A DNA stretch of 64,000 nt from Bacillota bacterium (GTDB taxonomy: Bacteria; Bacillota; Clostridia; Peptostreptococcales; Acidaminobacteraceae). The position numbers and the translations under genes are program-made. This document shows positions 52,278 to 60,962 of the stretch, one piece after another. The stretch is from positions 159,196-223,195 of the forward strand of contig JAOARG010000069.1 of NCBI GenBank assembly GCA_025210655.1, read 5' to 3'. The notes beneath the pieces were generated by a model. It did not search any database. It was given only the letters and a program-made list of their open reading frames with translations, and was not told the origin of the DNA. Every line of letters starts with the position of its first letter. The stretch's first letter is position 1.

Positions 52278-52754
52278 ATGAGTAAAAATAAAATATTGAT
52301 TGTTTATCATTCGGTTCAGGGACATACAGAAAAAGTCGCAAAACTTATTGCTGAAATACTTAATGCCGATATAAAGAAAATAAATCAAAATCAAAAATCC
52401 AGTGGAAGTGCAATTATGAGAACACCAAGGATTTTGGCTCAAATGTATGGACTTCAAAACCTTGACACAAGCTGGATAGATATAGATGAATACGACACTA
52501 TTCTAATAGGATCACCATGTTGGATGTATAAAGTTACTCCACCGGTTATAGATTTTGTAAAAGCCAATGATTTTTCGAATAAAAAAGTAGGACTATTTAT
52601 AACCCATGGAGGAGATTATGGTCAAACCTCAGAAAAATTCAAGGACTTATTATCTGCTGGACAGTATTTAGGTATGTTAGAGTATCATTCGATTTCTAAT
52701 AATATGGAATTAAGGCTAAAAAGGGATTTGAAGAAATTCAAAAACTGCCCGTAA
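52278..52754 (+). CDS. flavodoxin family protein
   Basis: A 158 aa flavodoxin-like protein with the FMN phosphate loop VYHSVQGHTEKVAK, then IGSPCWMYKVTPPV and LFITHGGDYGQ. It probably binds FMN and carries electrons or reduces small molecules. AAGAGGTG precedes ATG. Its last codons lie inside the terminator hairpin, which may have trimmed the C-terminus. It is co-directional with the SDR gene upstream. Confidence 0.88.
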   Translation: MSKNKILIVYHSVQGHTEKVAKLIAEILNADIKKINQNQKSSGSAIMRTPRILAQMYGLQNLDTSWIDIDEYDTILIGSPCWMYKVTPPVIDFVKANDFSNKKVGLFITHGGDYGQTSEKFKDLLSAGQYLGMLEYHSISNNMELRLKRDLKKFKNCP

Positions 52755-52768
52755 AGGGCAGTTCTTAT
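52740..52768. terminator. bidirectional terminator
   Basis: AACTGCCC, loop GTAAA, GGGCAGTT, between the convergent flavodoxin and SDR genes. It overlaps the last codons of the flavodoxin gene. Confidence 0.75.
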
Positions 52769-53580
52769 TAAGAATACATACTAATTAAAATCGAATCCAG
52801 CATTTTGTCAGGTAGTCTTGCCATAATACCACCCATCTTAGCATCGGTACCAACTTTGTAACGAGCTTTTGGTGACTGAGTATTAACAGCTTTGAAAATA
52901 GTATTTACAACTTTTTCTGTAGATGGTGGATTCTTATAGGCCTTAGCCATTGCATTTAAAAATGCATCTACAGATTTTGCATAAGCTTTTGGATGATCTA
53001 TTTTTCTTACTTCCTTTTCTGCTACTTCAAAGAAGCCAGTATTCATTGCACCTGGTTCAACTAAAACAACATTGATGCCAAATCCCTTAACTTCACGTCT
53101 TAATGCATCAGAATATGCTTCAAGGGCAAATTTAGATGAACTATACCATGCACACATAGGAGTAGTTAATTTACCAGCAATTGAAGATACATTAACTATT
53201 GTTCCACTTTTCTTATTACGCATATGGGGTAAAACAGCTTTAGTCATTCTAGCAGTACCAAATACATTTACATCATATTGACGTTGAGCATCCTCAATGG
53301 AAACTGCTTCTGCCATACCGTATGCACCATAACCAGCATTGTTGATAAGGGCATCGATTTTTCCATGTTCCTTAACTATAGTATCGATAAATACATTTAC
53401 ACTTTCATCTTCTGTTATATCAAGTTTCATAACTTTTGCTCCAAGTTTTTCAATATCTTTCATTCTTTCAACTCTTCTTGCTCCGGCATATACAACATTT
53501 CCATCATTTAAGAATTTTTTTACAGTATCCTTTCCAAAACCAGAACTAGCACCAGTAACGATAATTATTTTATTACTCAT
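52768..53580 (-). CDS. short-chain dehydrogenase/reductase
   Basis: A 270 aa classical SDR: TGASSGFG, NNAG, Ser in NVSSIAG and YSSSK. It is similar throughout to the SDR at 45934 (shared GARRVERMK, NNAGYG and PHMR), so the two are paralogues. It follows the SDR at 53581 with no gap: the AAGGAGG ribosome site lies in the last codons of that gene. Confidence 0.92.
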   Translation of the reverse strand: MSNKIIIVTGASSGFGKDTVKKFLNDGNVVYAGARRVERMKDIEKLGAKVMKLDITEDESVNVFIDTIVKEHGKIDALINNAGYGAYGMAEAVSIEDAQRQYDVNVFGTARMTKAVLPHMRNKKSGTIVNVSSIAGKLTTPMCAWYSSSKFALEAYSDALRREVKGFGINVVLVEPGAMNTGFFEVAEKEVRKIDHPKAYAKSVDAFLNAMAKAYKNPPSTEKVVNTIFKAVNTQSPKARYKVGTDAKMGGIMARLPDKMLDSILISMYS

Positions 53581-54390
53581 TTATATTTCCTCCTTTTTCA
53601 TTATGTTATTTATCTGTGTCCTTACATCAAATTCAGAATCGTTCATATAGCGTGGAGCGAATGTGTTATATGCCGTATTGAGTGCTTCATAACGCTTATT
53701 TATTCTAACTATATTATGGGCATGGGCAACACAGTAAAATTGATTTGCTTTCAATTGTTTCATTATTATTGAGACAAATTTGTCAACATCCATTCCCTTT
53801 AGGAAGCCCTCGGAAAGTTCTGATTCAACTAATCCAGGTACAATGAAGGATACATTTGTATTTTCCCAAAGTTCTTCTCTTAATGATTCTGTTAGTCCTA
53901 ATAAGGCATGTTTTGTTGAAATATAGCCCGCTGCTAAAGGAACTCCATTGAATAAACTATTTTCAGATCCTACATTGTAAATTGCAGAAGGAGCATTCTT
54001 GAAATCCTCAGCGAAAATTTGGATACAGTTAAGCACTCCAAAATAATTTATTTCAAATAACTTTCTGTAGACATCAATATCAGTATCTAAAACAGGAAGT
54101 TGGTCCTGAGTAATTCCCGCATTATTAAGAAGAACATTTACTTTTCCGTATCTCTGATTTGCAAAAGACTTAAGCCTTAAGACATCTTCTCTTTTACTTA
54201 CATCACAATTTGTTCCACTTGCTTCAATACCTATAGATCTTAACTTATCAACTGCATCATTAACCTTTTGAATTCTTCGAGATGCAATGACTATTTTGCC
54301 ACCTTCAAGTCCCATTGCTTTTGCAAAGGCGAATCCTATACCAGTAGCACCACCAGTAATTACAATTACTTGTCCCTTGTAACTCAACAT
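53581..54390 (-). CDS. short-chain dehydrogenase/reductase
   Basis: A 269 aa SDR with TGGATGIG, NNAG, and a YISTK catalytic pair, preceded by NVGSENS in place of the more usual SSxxG. First gene of the minus-strand SDR pair. The tail differs from the 45934/52768 type. The substrate is unknown. Confidence 0.9.
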   Translation of the reverse strand: MLSYKGQVIVITGGATGIGFAFAKAMGLEGGKIVIASRRIQKVNDAVDKLRSIGIEASGTNCDVSKREDVLRLKSFANQRYGKVNVLLNNAGITQDQLPVLDTDIDVYRKLFEINYFGVLNCIQIFAEDFKNAPSAIYNVGSENSLFNGVPLAAGYISTKHALLGLTESLREELWENTNVSFIVPGLVESELSEGFLKGMDVDKFVSIIMKQLKANQFYCVAHAHNIVRINKRYEALNTAYNTFAPRYMNDSEFDVRTQINNIMKKEEI

Positions 54391-54502
54391 TTTATTACCT
54401 CCAGTCCCTTTGTTCTTGTCTTTTGTTATCTTAAGTATATGTGGATTAAGGGTTTTTAACTATTGCTCAATTACATAAGAATTTTGCCAAATCACAGAAA
54501 TG

Positions 54503-54531
54503 AAAAAAACATTACAAAAGTAATGTTTTTA
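54503..54531. terminator. terminator of the AraC gene
   Basis: AAAAAACATTAC, loop AAAA, GTAATGTTTTT between two minus-strand genes. It ends the AraC gene at 54529. Confidence 0.8.
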
Positions 54532-55434
54532 AATAGACTTCCTATATATACTTGGTGACTTTCCAGTCTTGGATTTAAAGAATTTTGAGAAGTTTGCTTG
54601 TTGTTCAAATCCTAAAATAATGCTTATATCATTTATTGTGAGACTCTTATTAACCAGTAAGCTTTTGGCTTTTTCTAGCATGTGATTCTGAATATGTTCA
54701 GATCCAGTTAATCCAGTTTCCTTTTTCAACATGTCGCTTAAATAGTTTGGAGAATAACCGAGTTCCTTTGCAATTTCTTTAACTGAAGGTATATGGTTAA
54801 AATCATTTGTATCACTAAAGGCCTTTTTCAATATTTCTTCAAACTTAATTAGATAATCCTTATTCGATTTTGATCTAGTTTCAAATTGTCGTGCATAAAA
54901 TCTACTAGAATAGTTTAAAAGTACTTCAATATAAGAAAGAAGTATGGATTTACTGAAATCATCTTCCGATAAAGTATATTCTTTAGTTATGTTATTAATA
55001 ACTTCATTTACCATTAAGGTTTCTTGATTTGATAAGTGTAGGGCTTCATAAGTATCATAAGAAAAATAAGTGTACTCAATCATTTTTTCTTCAATATGAC
55101 TATCCCTAATTAAATCTGGATGAAAACACAACATCCATCCTTCACAGTGAAGATCATCATATACTGAATCAAGTAAAAAAACTTGACCAGGGGAAGTAAA
55201 TAGTAAACTACCAGCACTAAAGTCGTATACTTGTCGCCCATACTTTAGCCAGCATTCTTTACTATTTTTCATAGTTATTGTATAAAGATTTATAGAAAAC
55301 TTTAACGATCTTAGTTCTTCCCTAAGGTTAGTTTTGTCCAAATTAATTAAAGTAATATATGGATTAACAAAACCATCATATCCAAACAACTCATGAAGAT
55401 CACTTATAGAATTAATCTGCTTTACAGTATCCAT
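54529..55434 (-). CDS. AraC-family transcriptional regulator
   Basis: A 301 aa regulator with an N-terminal cupin-like sensor (SAGSLLFTSPGQVFLLDSVYDD) and a C-terminal AraC HTH (VKEIAKELGYSPNYLSDMLKKETGLTGSEHI and INDISIILGFEQQANFSKFFKSKTGKSP). AAGGAGG precedes ATG. It lies upstream of, and in the same orientation as, the minus-strand SDR pair, so it may activate them. Proteins of this type often adjoin SDR genes. Confidence 0.93.
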   Translation of the reverse strand: MDTVKQINSISDLHELFGYDGFVNPYITLINLDKTNLREELRSLKFSINLYTITMKNSKECWLKYGRQVYDFSAGSLLFTSPGQVFLLDSVYDDLHCEGWMLCFHPDLIRDSHIEEKMIEYTYFSYDTYEALHLSNQETLMVNEVINNITKEYTLSEDDFSKSILLSYIEVLLNYSSRFYARQFETRSKSNKDYLIKFEEILKKAFSDTNDFNHIPSVKEIAKELGYSPNYLSDMLKKETGLTGSEHIQNHMLEKAKSLLVNKSLTINDISIILGFEQQANFSKFFKSKTGKSPSIYRKSI

Positions 55435-55549
55435 AATAGTCCTCCTTAGAATAATAAATTTTATTTATTCTAACACTTATTGATACTAATACCAAGAAAT
55501 AAATTAAATAAACTTTGAGATTTTATGCTCATTAAAGCTACTCTATATA

Positions 55550-55609
55550 AGACCCCAGACAAAGTCGCTATTTTCAGCATAGATATGACATTCATATAGA
55601 GTGATTTTT
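55550..55609 (+). repeat. hairpin repeat, AGTCGCT variant, copy h2
   Basis: AGACCCCAGACAAAGTCGCT, a core AGATATGAC, and ATAGAGTGATTTTT. The arms AAGTCGCT and AGTGATTTTT pair, with G-T wobbles. The core AGATATGAC is shared with the AACTGATTT copies at 39597 and 39791. The rest of the 55435-55744 gap shows nothing else. Confidence 0.55.
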
Positions 55610-55744
55610 CCTTAGAGGAAATTCTTAATAGACATGGAGAGTATTAAAATCTCCAGGCTTTATATTTTTAAAATATCAGTAATATTATTGCTAGAAAAAA
55701 TAATGTAAAATAAGTATAGATTAAATTAAAAATAAGGAGAGACA

Positions 55745-56299
55745 ATGTCTATTATTACATATATGGCAACTCCAGTGCCGATTAGAACAGGGAATTTTGG
55801 GAGCAATAAGATTGAAGTTGAGACAGTAGAAGTGATAAGCGAAAAAAAGGCCATTGTTAATGGTAGGGTTGAAATAGATTCTGGAGTACTCTCATTTAAA
55901 GAAAAAGACTTGGATTGGTTCAAAAACAATATTGTAGTTTTTGAATCTGAACCTGAATTTGGCATATATATTGTAGAAGTTTCTTCAGAAGTATCAGTAA
56001 ACTTAAACAAGTTTGAAAATCAGTTTGTTTACGAAATTCAATTAAAAACCATTATGTATCCAAAATGTGAAGTAAATGATAGTTTAATGAAGAGTTTAGT
56101 AAAAGATAAAAAACTACTTGATGAAGTTTTGAAGGATATAAAAGTAGATAAAGGCTTTATAGAATTTTATTGTTCCTGGGAAGATGAAGATTATCTACCT
56201 AGAAATATGGAATTAGATAAGACAATATCATATGAAGAATTTTGTAGTACTGAATATATTGAATTACAAGAAAAGCAGTATATAAAAATTATATTGTAA
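55745..56299 (+). CDS. protein of unknown function (184 aa)
   Basis: I do not recognise it. The product is acidic, has no signal peptide or membrane segment and seems to be alpha/beta. The central part has alternating strands (IVVFESEPEFGIYIVEVSSEVSVNL). Near the end comes FYCSWEDEDYLPRNM. AAGGAGAG precedes ATG. The next gene, a GyrI-like protein, begins 63 nt later. Confidence 0.75.
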   Translation: MSIITYMATPVPIRTGNFGSNKIEVETVEVISEKKAIVNGRVEIDSGVLSFKEKDLDWFKNNIVVFESEPEFGIYIVEVSSEVSVNLNKFENQFVYEIQLKTIMYPKCEVNDSLMKSLVKDKKLLDEVLKDIKVDKGFIEFYCSWEDEDYLPRNMELDKTISYEEFCSTEYIELQEKQYIKIIL

Positions 56300-56362
56300 T
56301 ATATAAAGTTTAAAGAAAGAAGGCTGTAATAGTAGAAAAAACAAATGAGGAGTATGGCAAAT

Positions 56363-56842
56363 ATGGAATTTAGAATCGAAAAAATAAGTGAAAAACTCTT
56401 AGTAGGTATGAATGAAAAAATGTCTTATATTGATGATAAAACCTTCAAGTTATGGAGAAACTTCATGCCCAATAGAAATACTATTAAAAATAGGGTAGAT
56501 AATAAGTATTATTCACTTCAAGTGTATGATGAAGTATTTGATTATCATAATCTAAATCCGGCAAAAATATATACAAAATGGGCACTAGTTGAAGTTACTT
56601 CAGTAGAAAATTTAGCAGAAAATATGGAAGTATATAGACTAAAATCGGGTATGTATGCTGTATTTATCCATATAGGTCCAGCTAGTAGCTTTGCTAAATC
56701 CCTAAAATATATTTATCAAGAATGGATGCCAAAATCGGGATATACAGTTGATAATAGAGAGCATTTTGAAATACTAGAAGAAGGATATGATCCAACAAAG
56801 GAAGATGCAAAAGAAGAAATATGGATCCCTATATGTAAATGA
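56363..56842 (+). CDS. GyrI-like / AraC effector-binding-domain protein
   Basis: A 159 aa protein resembling the stand-alone GyrI-like small-molecule-binding domain: an N-terminal strand with FRIEKISEKLLVGM, KWALVEVTS, a Gly/Tyr loop (LKSGMYAVFIHIGPASSF), and a C-terminal IYQEWMPKSGYTVDNREHFEIL followed by EIWIPI. Such proteins bind hydrophobic or cationic compounds. ATG 56363 has GAGGAG 10 nt upstream; in-frame ATGs at 56345 and 56354 are alternatives. Confidence 0.85.
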   Translation: MEFRIEKISEKLLVGMNEKMSYIDDKTFKLWRNFMPNRNTIKNRVDNKYYSLQVYDEVFDYHNLNPAKIYTKWALVEVTSVENLAENMEVYRLKSGMYAVFIHIGPASSFAKSLKYIYQEWMPKSGYTVDNREHFEILEEGYDPTKEDAKEEIWIPICK

Positions 56843-56870
56843 CAATAACTGTGAAGGCGGTAGTTTCATA

Positions 56871-57103
56871 GTGTAGAAAAAATCTACACTCTCTTTGTAT
56901 TTATGCAGAAAGAATACTACGATTACCAGCGAATCGATGGCAGAAAATAATACAAGGCTATCTTATTAAGTTTAAGGCTAAAGCGTCTGGGAAATCACTA
57001 TGTTCATGTCTAGGTAAGAATGTAACAAGAATAATTCTAGACTAGGGAAATTAATACTCAATTCATCAAAGGTAATTTTCCTAACGGAAAGATACTTTAC
57101 ATA
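56871..57103 (+). other. noncoding region with a small hairpin
   Basis: GTGTAGA/TCTACAC (56871-56889) may end the preceding gene, though its T-tract is poor. No gene is seen up to the repeats at 57104. Confidence 0.4.
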
Positions 57104-57352
57104 AGAGTCTATACCAACTGATTTTCTACAAATAAGAAATAAAAGGATGCTTCTTGCCGTGCAAAACCATAATTTCAAACTGAATAAAATCACTTCAATT
57201 TGAATTAGTAGCTCACAAATTAGTTTAACCTAGAAGAAAGTTTTTTAAAGCATTTCCTATCAGACAAACAGACTAAGTACTATCAGACAAACATGACCCA
57301 GAATCAACTGATTTTCTCCGTGAAGATGTGACCCAACTTCAAATTAGTTTAA
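57104..57352 (+). repeat. AACTGATTT hairpin repeats, copies f and g
   Basis: Copy f (57104-57227) has AACTGATTTTCTAC, then ~100 bp, then AAATTAGTTTA. Copy g (57294-57352) has GACCCAGAATCAACTGATTT, AGATGTGACC and CAAATTAGTTTA. Copy f carries an extra inner stem, as copy a does (AAAGGATG...). The rest of the gap to 57621 is AT-rich without recognised features. Confidence 0.6.
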
Positions 57353-57621
57353 CTTAATAGAAAGTTTCTTAAACCCCCACCCATCAGCCAACAGGACTAA
57401 AAATTTCCCTCAACTTGTCTTTTTCATACAATTTTATCATTTCTTTATCTATTATATTTAATGTGAACTTAGGTATAACGTAGAGGAGTTGATAATCTAT
57501 TAATTAATATATCCCTTATGCTAGACTATCTTGGATGTATACACTGAATACCCTAATGATTTTTTTATAGAAGATATGGTATAAATATATTAATAAATTC
57601 ATTAATTGAGAGGGTGTTTTC

Positions 57622-58455
57622 ATGTCACTTGTTATGAAATTTTATAATGAAGTTAGGGAAGATTTAAAGAATTATGTTAATCATTATTGGATAGCTCAGG
57701 GTGATATGCATAATGAAACTCTTAAAATTATTCCTATAGATCATATAGATATGCTTCTAACGATAGAAGGTCAATATTATGTTAAAAAAAATGAAGTTTT
57801 TGAACTTAAAAGAGAAGCTTTTTTTACTGCTATGATGGATTCACCAACTATGGTTAGATCAAATGGACATCTTGTATTATTTGGAGTTAGTTTCAAACCG
57901 TGGGGTTTTTATCCCATAGTTGGAGATGATCTAGATAAGTATAAAAATCGTTCTGTTGATTTAAAAATTGTTAATCCAAAACTTGATAAAAGAATAAAAG
58001 AAGCAAGAAATAAACACAGGGATAAATTTTCTGAAGATATACCAGATAATTTTATTACTTTGCTAGAAGATGCTTTAGTAGAATCAATTTCAGAGTCTTC
58101 TATTGATGAAGATCTAATGGAAATCTTATATTCGTTTTGCCAAGTAGGTGAGGGTGTTTTTGACTTAGTAAAAAGTGAGCTTAATTTGTCAAATAAGTAT
58201 GTAGAAAGATTATTCAAAAAATATGTAGGAATCCCACCGGCAAAATTTTTCAAAATTAAAAGATTTCATGATGCAACAAGAAAAGTTATTGGCAAATCTG
58301 ATGTAAAACTCACTGACATAGCATATGATTCGGATTATTATGATCAAGCCCATTTTATTAGAGATTTCAAGAAATATGTAGAAGAGACACCAAGTGGTGT
58401 TCGAAAGAAAAAGACTATACTTAAATCAAGATATAAGTATATAAAAGATGACTAA
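57622..58455 (+). CDS. AraC-family regulator with DUF6597-like N-terminal domain
   Basis: A 277 aa protein. The N-terminal ~135 residues follow the DUF6597 pattern (YVNHYWIAQGDMHNETLKIIP, then LVLFGVSFKPWGFYPI). The C-terminal AraC-type HTH is present (LNLSNKYVERLFKKYVGIPPAKFFKIKRFHDAT and LTDIAYDSDYYDQAHFIRDFKKYVEETPS). GAGAGGGTG precedes ATG. The flavin reductase-like gene starts 29 nt later and is probably its co-transcribed target. Confidence 0.9.
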   Translation: MSLVMKFYNEVREDLKNYVNHYWIAQGDMHNETLKIIPIDHIDMLLTIEGQYYVKKNEVFELKREAFFTAMMDSPTMVRSNGHLVLFGVSFKPWGFYPIVGDDLDKYKNRSVDLKIVNPKLDKRIKEARNKHRDKFSEDIPDNFITLLEDALVESISESSIDEDLMEILYSFCQVGEGVFDLVKSELNLSNKYVERLFKKYVGIPPAKFFKIKRFHDATRKVIGKSDVKLTDIAYDSDYYDQAHFIRDFKKYVEETPSGVRKKKTILKSRYKYIKDD

Positions 58456-58484
58456 CTAAGTTGTTAATTTCAATGGAGGGAAAT

Positions 58485-59042
58485 ATGAAAACACTCGTGA
58501 TTTATGGTTCACCACAAAAAAATAGCTACACAAAAAAATTATTAGATAAAACACTTAAGAATATTGAAGGAGAAATAAAGTTTCTAGATTGTTATAATTC
58601 TAAAATTGTCCCTTGCAAAGATTGTAAATATTGCTTCCACCAAAGTGGATGTTCAATAAATGATGATATGACAGAAATTTACGATTATATATATGATTGT
58701 GATGCTGTAGTTATTGCCACTCCTATGCATTTTGGAATTCCATCAGCTCCAGTGGTAACTTTTTTTTCAAGGCTTCAACCTTATTGGTCAAATGAGTTTA
58801 TCAGAAAGAATGAAGAAGATAAGCCCAAAAGGAAAAAAGCTATATTACTTGCTACAACAGGAGCTGATTGGCCAAATATTGAGCTAATGATGGATGGGGT
58901 AAGCGCAGTAGCTTTCAATCACATGAATGCTGATTTTATAGGATCCATATATGCAAAAGATACTGAGAATAAAGCAATAGATGGAAATGAAGAAATAGAA
59001 AATAAAATCGAAATTTTTACTGAAGCTTTGAATAAAAAATAA
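58485..59042 (+). CDS. NADPH-dependent FMN reductase / flavodoxin-fold protein
   Basis: A 185 aa protein with the flavin loop VIYGSPQKNSYTKK and a Cys cluster (CYNSKIVPCKDCKYCFHQSGCSINDDM) seen in iron-sulfur flavoprotein-like members of this family, then ATPMHFGIPSA. The Cys spacing C-x2-C-x2-C-x5-C could bind an iron-sulfur cluster. ATG 58485 has GGAGGG 6 nt upstream; a TTG at 58461 is out of place. It is last in the operon with the AraC gene. Confidence 0.9.
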   Translation: MKTLVIYGSPQKNSYTKKLLDKTLKNIEGEIKFLDCYNSKIVPCKDCKYCFHQSGCSINDDMTEIYDYIYDCDAVVIATPMHFGIPSAPVVTFFSRLQPYWSNEFIRKNEEDKPKRKKAILLATTGADWPNIELMMDGVSAVAFNHMNADFIGSIYAKDTENKAIDGNEEIENKIEIFTEALNKK

Positions 59043-59062
59043 ATATGTTATTAAAAGATTAT

Positions 59063-59109
59063 AGAAAGCATTTTGGATAGAATAATAGAATCTATCTAAA
59101 ATGCTTTCT
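59063..59109 (+). terminator. long terminator hairpin
   Basis: AGAAAGCATTTTGGATAGA pairs with TCTATCTAAAATGCTTTCT around a ~9 nt loop, after the flavin-protein gene. Another part of the gap up to 59307 shows nothing recognisable. Confidence 0.8.
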
Positions 59110-59307
59110 GTTATACTTACAAAAGACTATCATACAATCCGACTAATCCCCTTCCCATGCATTTCATGCTCCATTTTCAACCGCTTGTGTCTTTATATAT
59201 TGACTAGGGTATTAAATTAATTATAATGGTTAGTGATTTAATATATTATAGTTTAAGAAGATATAAGGCCCTTTACATAATTACTAATAATTTTTAGGAG
59301 GATTATT

Positions 59308-59607
59308 ATTGAAAATCCATCTGCAATAATTACTGTAATTATCATATCTATATTTTCTGGGGTCATGACAATAGTATTTGATACAGAAAGACTAAGTTTT
59401 TTATCAGGGTTAATAATACACTATATATCAATTCATGCCATGATACTCACTTTATCTTACTTTAACGGATGGATTAGAAATTTTTCTTCAATAAGTAAGA
59501 TACTAGCTTATACAACTAGCTTGTACTTTTTATCATGGTGTCTAGTGATTATAAAAAATTATATAAATGCAAAAGAGTTGAATAAAATGCTAAAGAAAAA
59601 TATATAA
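59308..59607 (+). CDS. DUF3021 family membrane protein, N-terminally short
   Basis: About 80-99 aa with three membrane helices, matching the second part of DUF3021 proteins (FDTERLSFLSGLIIHY, then LSYFNGWIRN and IKNYINAKELNKMLKK), which are normally ~130-140 aa with four helices. AGGAGG (59296-59301) is followed at the right distance by ATT (59308), not ATG, in frame. A TTG at 59309 runs into a stop. The first in-frame ATG is 59365, with no ribosome site. It may use a rare ATT start or be a decayed gene. The helix-2-like start VIIISIFSGVMTIV is kept. Confidence 0.6.
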   Translation: MENPSAIITVIIISIFSGVMTIVFDTERLSFLSGLIIHYISIHAMILTLSYFNGWIRNFSSISKILAYTTSLYFLSWCLVIIKNYINAKELNKMLKKNI

Positions 59608-59649
59608 AATATAAAAAATTCAAGTGTCTCAAAAATGGAGGAGTTTTAA

Positions 59650-59793
59650 ATGAGTGGTTTAGGAAGATTACTAATATTAAAGAAGTTAGCAAAGAAGATT
59701 AAGAAAGGGAAAAATCAAGAACGTTTAAGGGAACATAAGGAAAATTCATCTGAAAAATCAAGTATCAGTAGTCATAATGATGATAAGGCATAG
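59650..59793 (+). CDS. small basic protein (47 aa), unknown
   Basis: Good GGAGGAG about 10 nt before ATG. The product begins with a hydrophobic-basic amphipathic stretch (LGRLLILKKLAKKIKKGK) and ends in a polar, Ser-rich tail (SEKSSISSHNDD). I do not recognise it. It might be a membrane-associated peptide or the remnant of a larger gene. It lies between the DUF3021 gene and the CDF-like gene, in the same direction and with short gaps. Confidence 0.6.
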   Translation: MSGLGRLLILKKLAKKIKKGKNQERLREHKENSSEKSSISSHNDDKA

Positions 59794-59847
59794 GCCTCTA
59801 AAGTATAGACTATATTAGGCAAATATCATCATTAAATTGGAGGTAAT

Positions 59848-60699
59848 ATGAAAAGGGAACAATCTATAAAAAAAGCAGCACAGCTTGAGTTCTATGTTGA
59901 TTTTATTTTAGGTATTTTAGTTCTAGCTATAGCAATATGGATACACTCAACACTACTTTATGCACAGGCCATAAGTGGTTTTATAGGAGCTTCCATAGCC
60001 TTTATAAACGCATGGTATGTAAATAAAAATCAACACGAAGTCACCAAAGAAAAAAGACTGATAAATGGCCGAAAGGAATATTTTTTCAACATTGCCTTAT
60101 CTGTAGTTCTTATATACTTTGGATTAGCATTTTTCAGAGAAGGACTTCGTATGGGTCATGAACATCCTGAAAATCATATGATTTTGATGATAATAGCAGT
60201 AATATCTATAATCAAATTCTATTTAGGTAGTCTTACCATCAAAGAAGGTAAAAACCTAGAAGCAACAAATTTGAAGATAATTGGCTTAATCACAAGAAAT
60301 GAATCATTTATTGGCCTAGTAAATGTTATTACACTTTCAGGTGTTTTTTCACATTTGCCTCTATTCTCCAAACTTGCGATTATAGTTATGGCCGAAGTTA
60401 TGATTTTAACTGGACTTAGAACAATATCGTATTATAAAAAAGTACTAATAGGAGTAGATTTAGATCAGGATCAAGAAAAAGAAATTTACAGCATGCTCAA
60501 GTCGATACCTTTCGTAGAAAAAGTAAATGAATTGATTGTACATGATTACGGCTACTACAACAAACTTGCAACAGTAAATGCCAGTGTCTCAGAAAAAATT
60601 ACAATAGAAGAATTAGACAATAATCTTAAAAATGTAAAAAATCAAATATACGATAAATTTGGTATAGAGTTGATACTAAATATTTCACCATCAAGATAG
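59848..60699 (+). CDS. CDF (cation diffusion facilitator)-like protein lacking metal ligands
   Basis: A 283 aa protein with the CDF layout: six membrane helices in ~1-205, then a ~75-residue cytoplasmic domain. In metal-transporting CDFs, helix 2 has a Asp/His pair (D-x3-D or H-x3-D) and helix 5 has HxxxD. Here the matching stretches read AQAISGFIGASIAF and NESFIGLVN, without those residues. A His/Glu patch (GHEHPENH) sits in the loop after helix 3. It is probably not a normal zinc exporter. GGAGGT precedes ATG. Confidence 0.8.
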   Translation: MKREQSIKKAAQLEFYVDFILGILVLAIAIWIHSTLLYAQAISGFIGASIAFINAWYVNKNQHEVTKEKRLINGRKEYFFNIALSVVLIYFGLAFFREGLRMGHEHPENHMILMIIAVISIIKFYLGSLTIKEGKNLEATNLKIIGLITRNESFIGLVNVITLSGVFSHLPLFSKLAIIVMAEVMILTGLRTISYYKKVLIGVDLDQDQEKEIYSMLKSIPFVEKVNELIVHDYGYYNKLATVNASVSEKITIEELDNNLKNVKNQIYDKFGIELILNISPSR

Positions 60700-60850
60700 G
60701 TTTATGGTAAAAATAAAATTGTAGCACTAAATTAAATAATATGGATAAAATCAGCTAATCAACTATTTCTAGCAAAAAGCTAAGAAATAGTTGATTTTGT
60801 TATTTTAATTAATTTAAAATACATAATGTTTTATTGTCATAAAATATTAT

Positions 60851-60866
60851 GGTTCCATTATGAATA
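60851..60866 (+). promoter_or_regulatory. shared upstream element, copy 1
   Basis: GGTTCCATTATGAATA, 112 bp before the VOC gene. The identical 16-mer occurs 120 bp before the cupin-BFD gene (63143), and weaker similarity extends downstream for about 50 bp. I infer a common regulator-binding or promoter element. Confidence 0.5.
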
Positions 60867-60962
60867 ATAATCCTCCGGTAATAACATTAAAAATAAGATA
60901 TAAAAGTAGTAAGATTTTATTGTAACAGATTCAGAAAGGAAATCTCAGACTAGGAGGTAAAA

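Noticed and set aside
53278..53650. Plus-strand open frames opposite the SDR pair
   Set aside because: They are antisense to well-supported SDR genes and have no supporting start signals.
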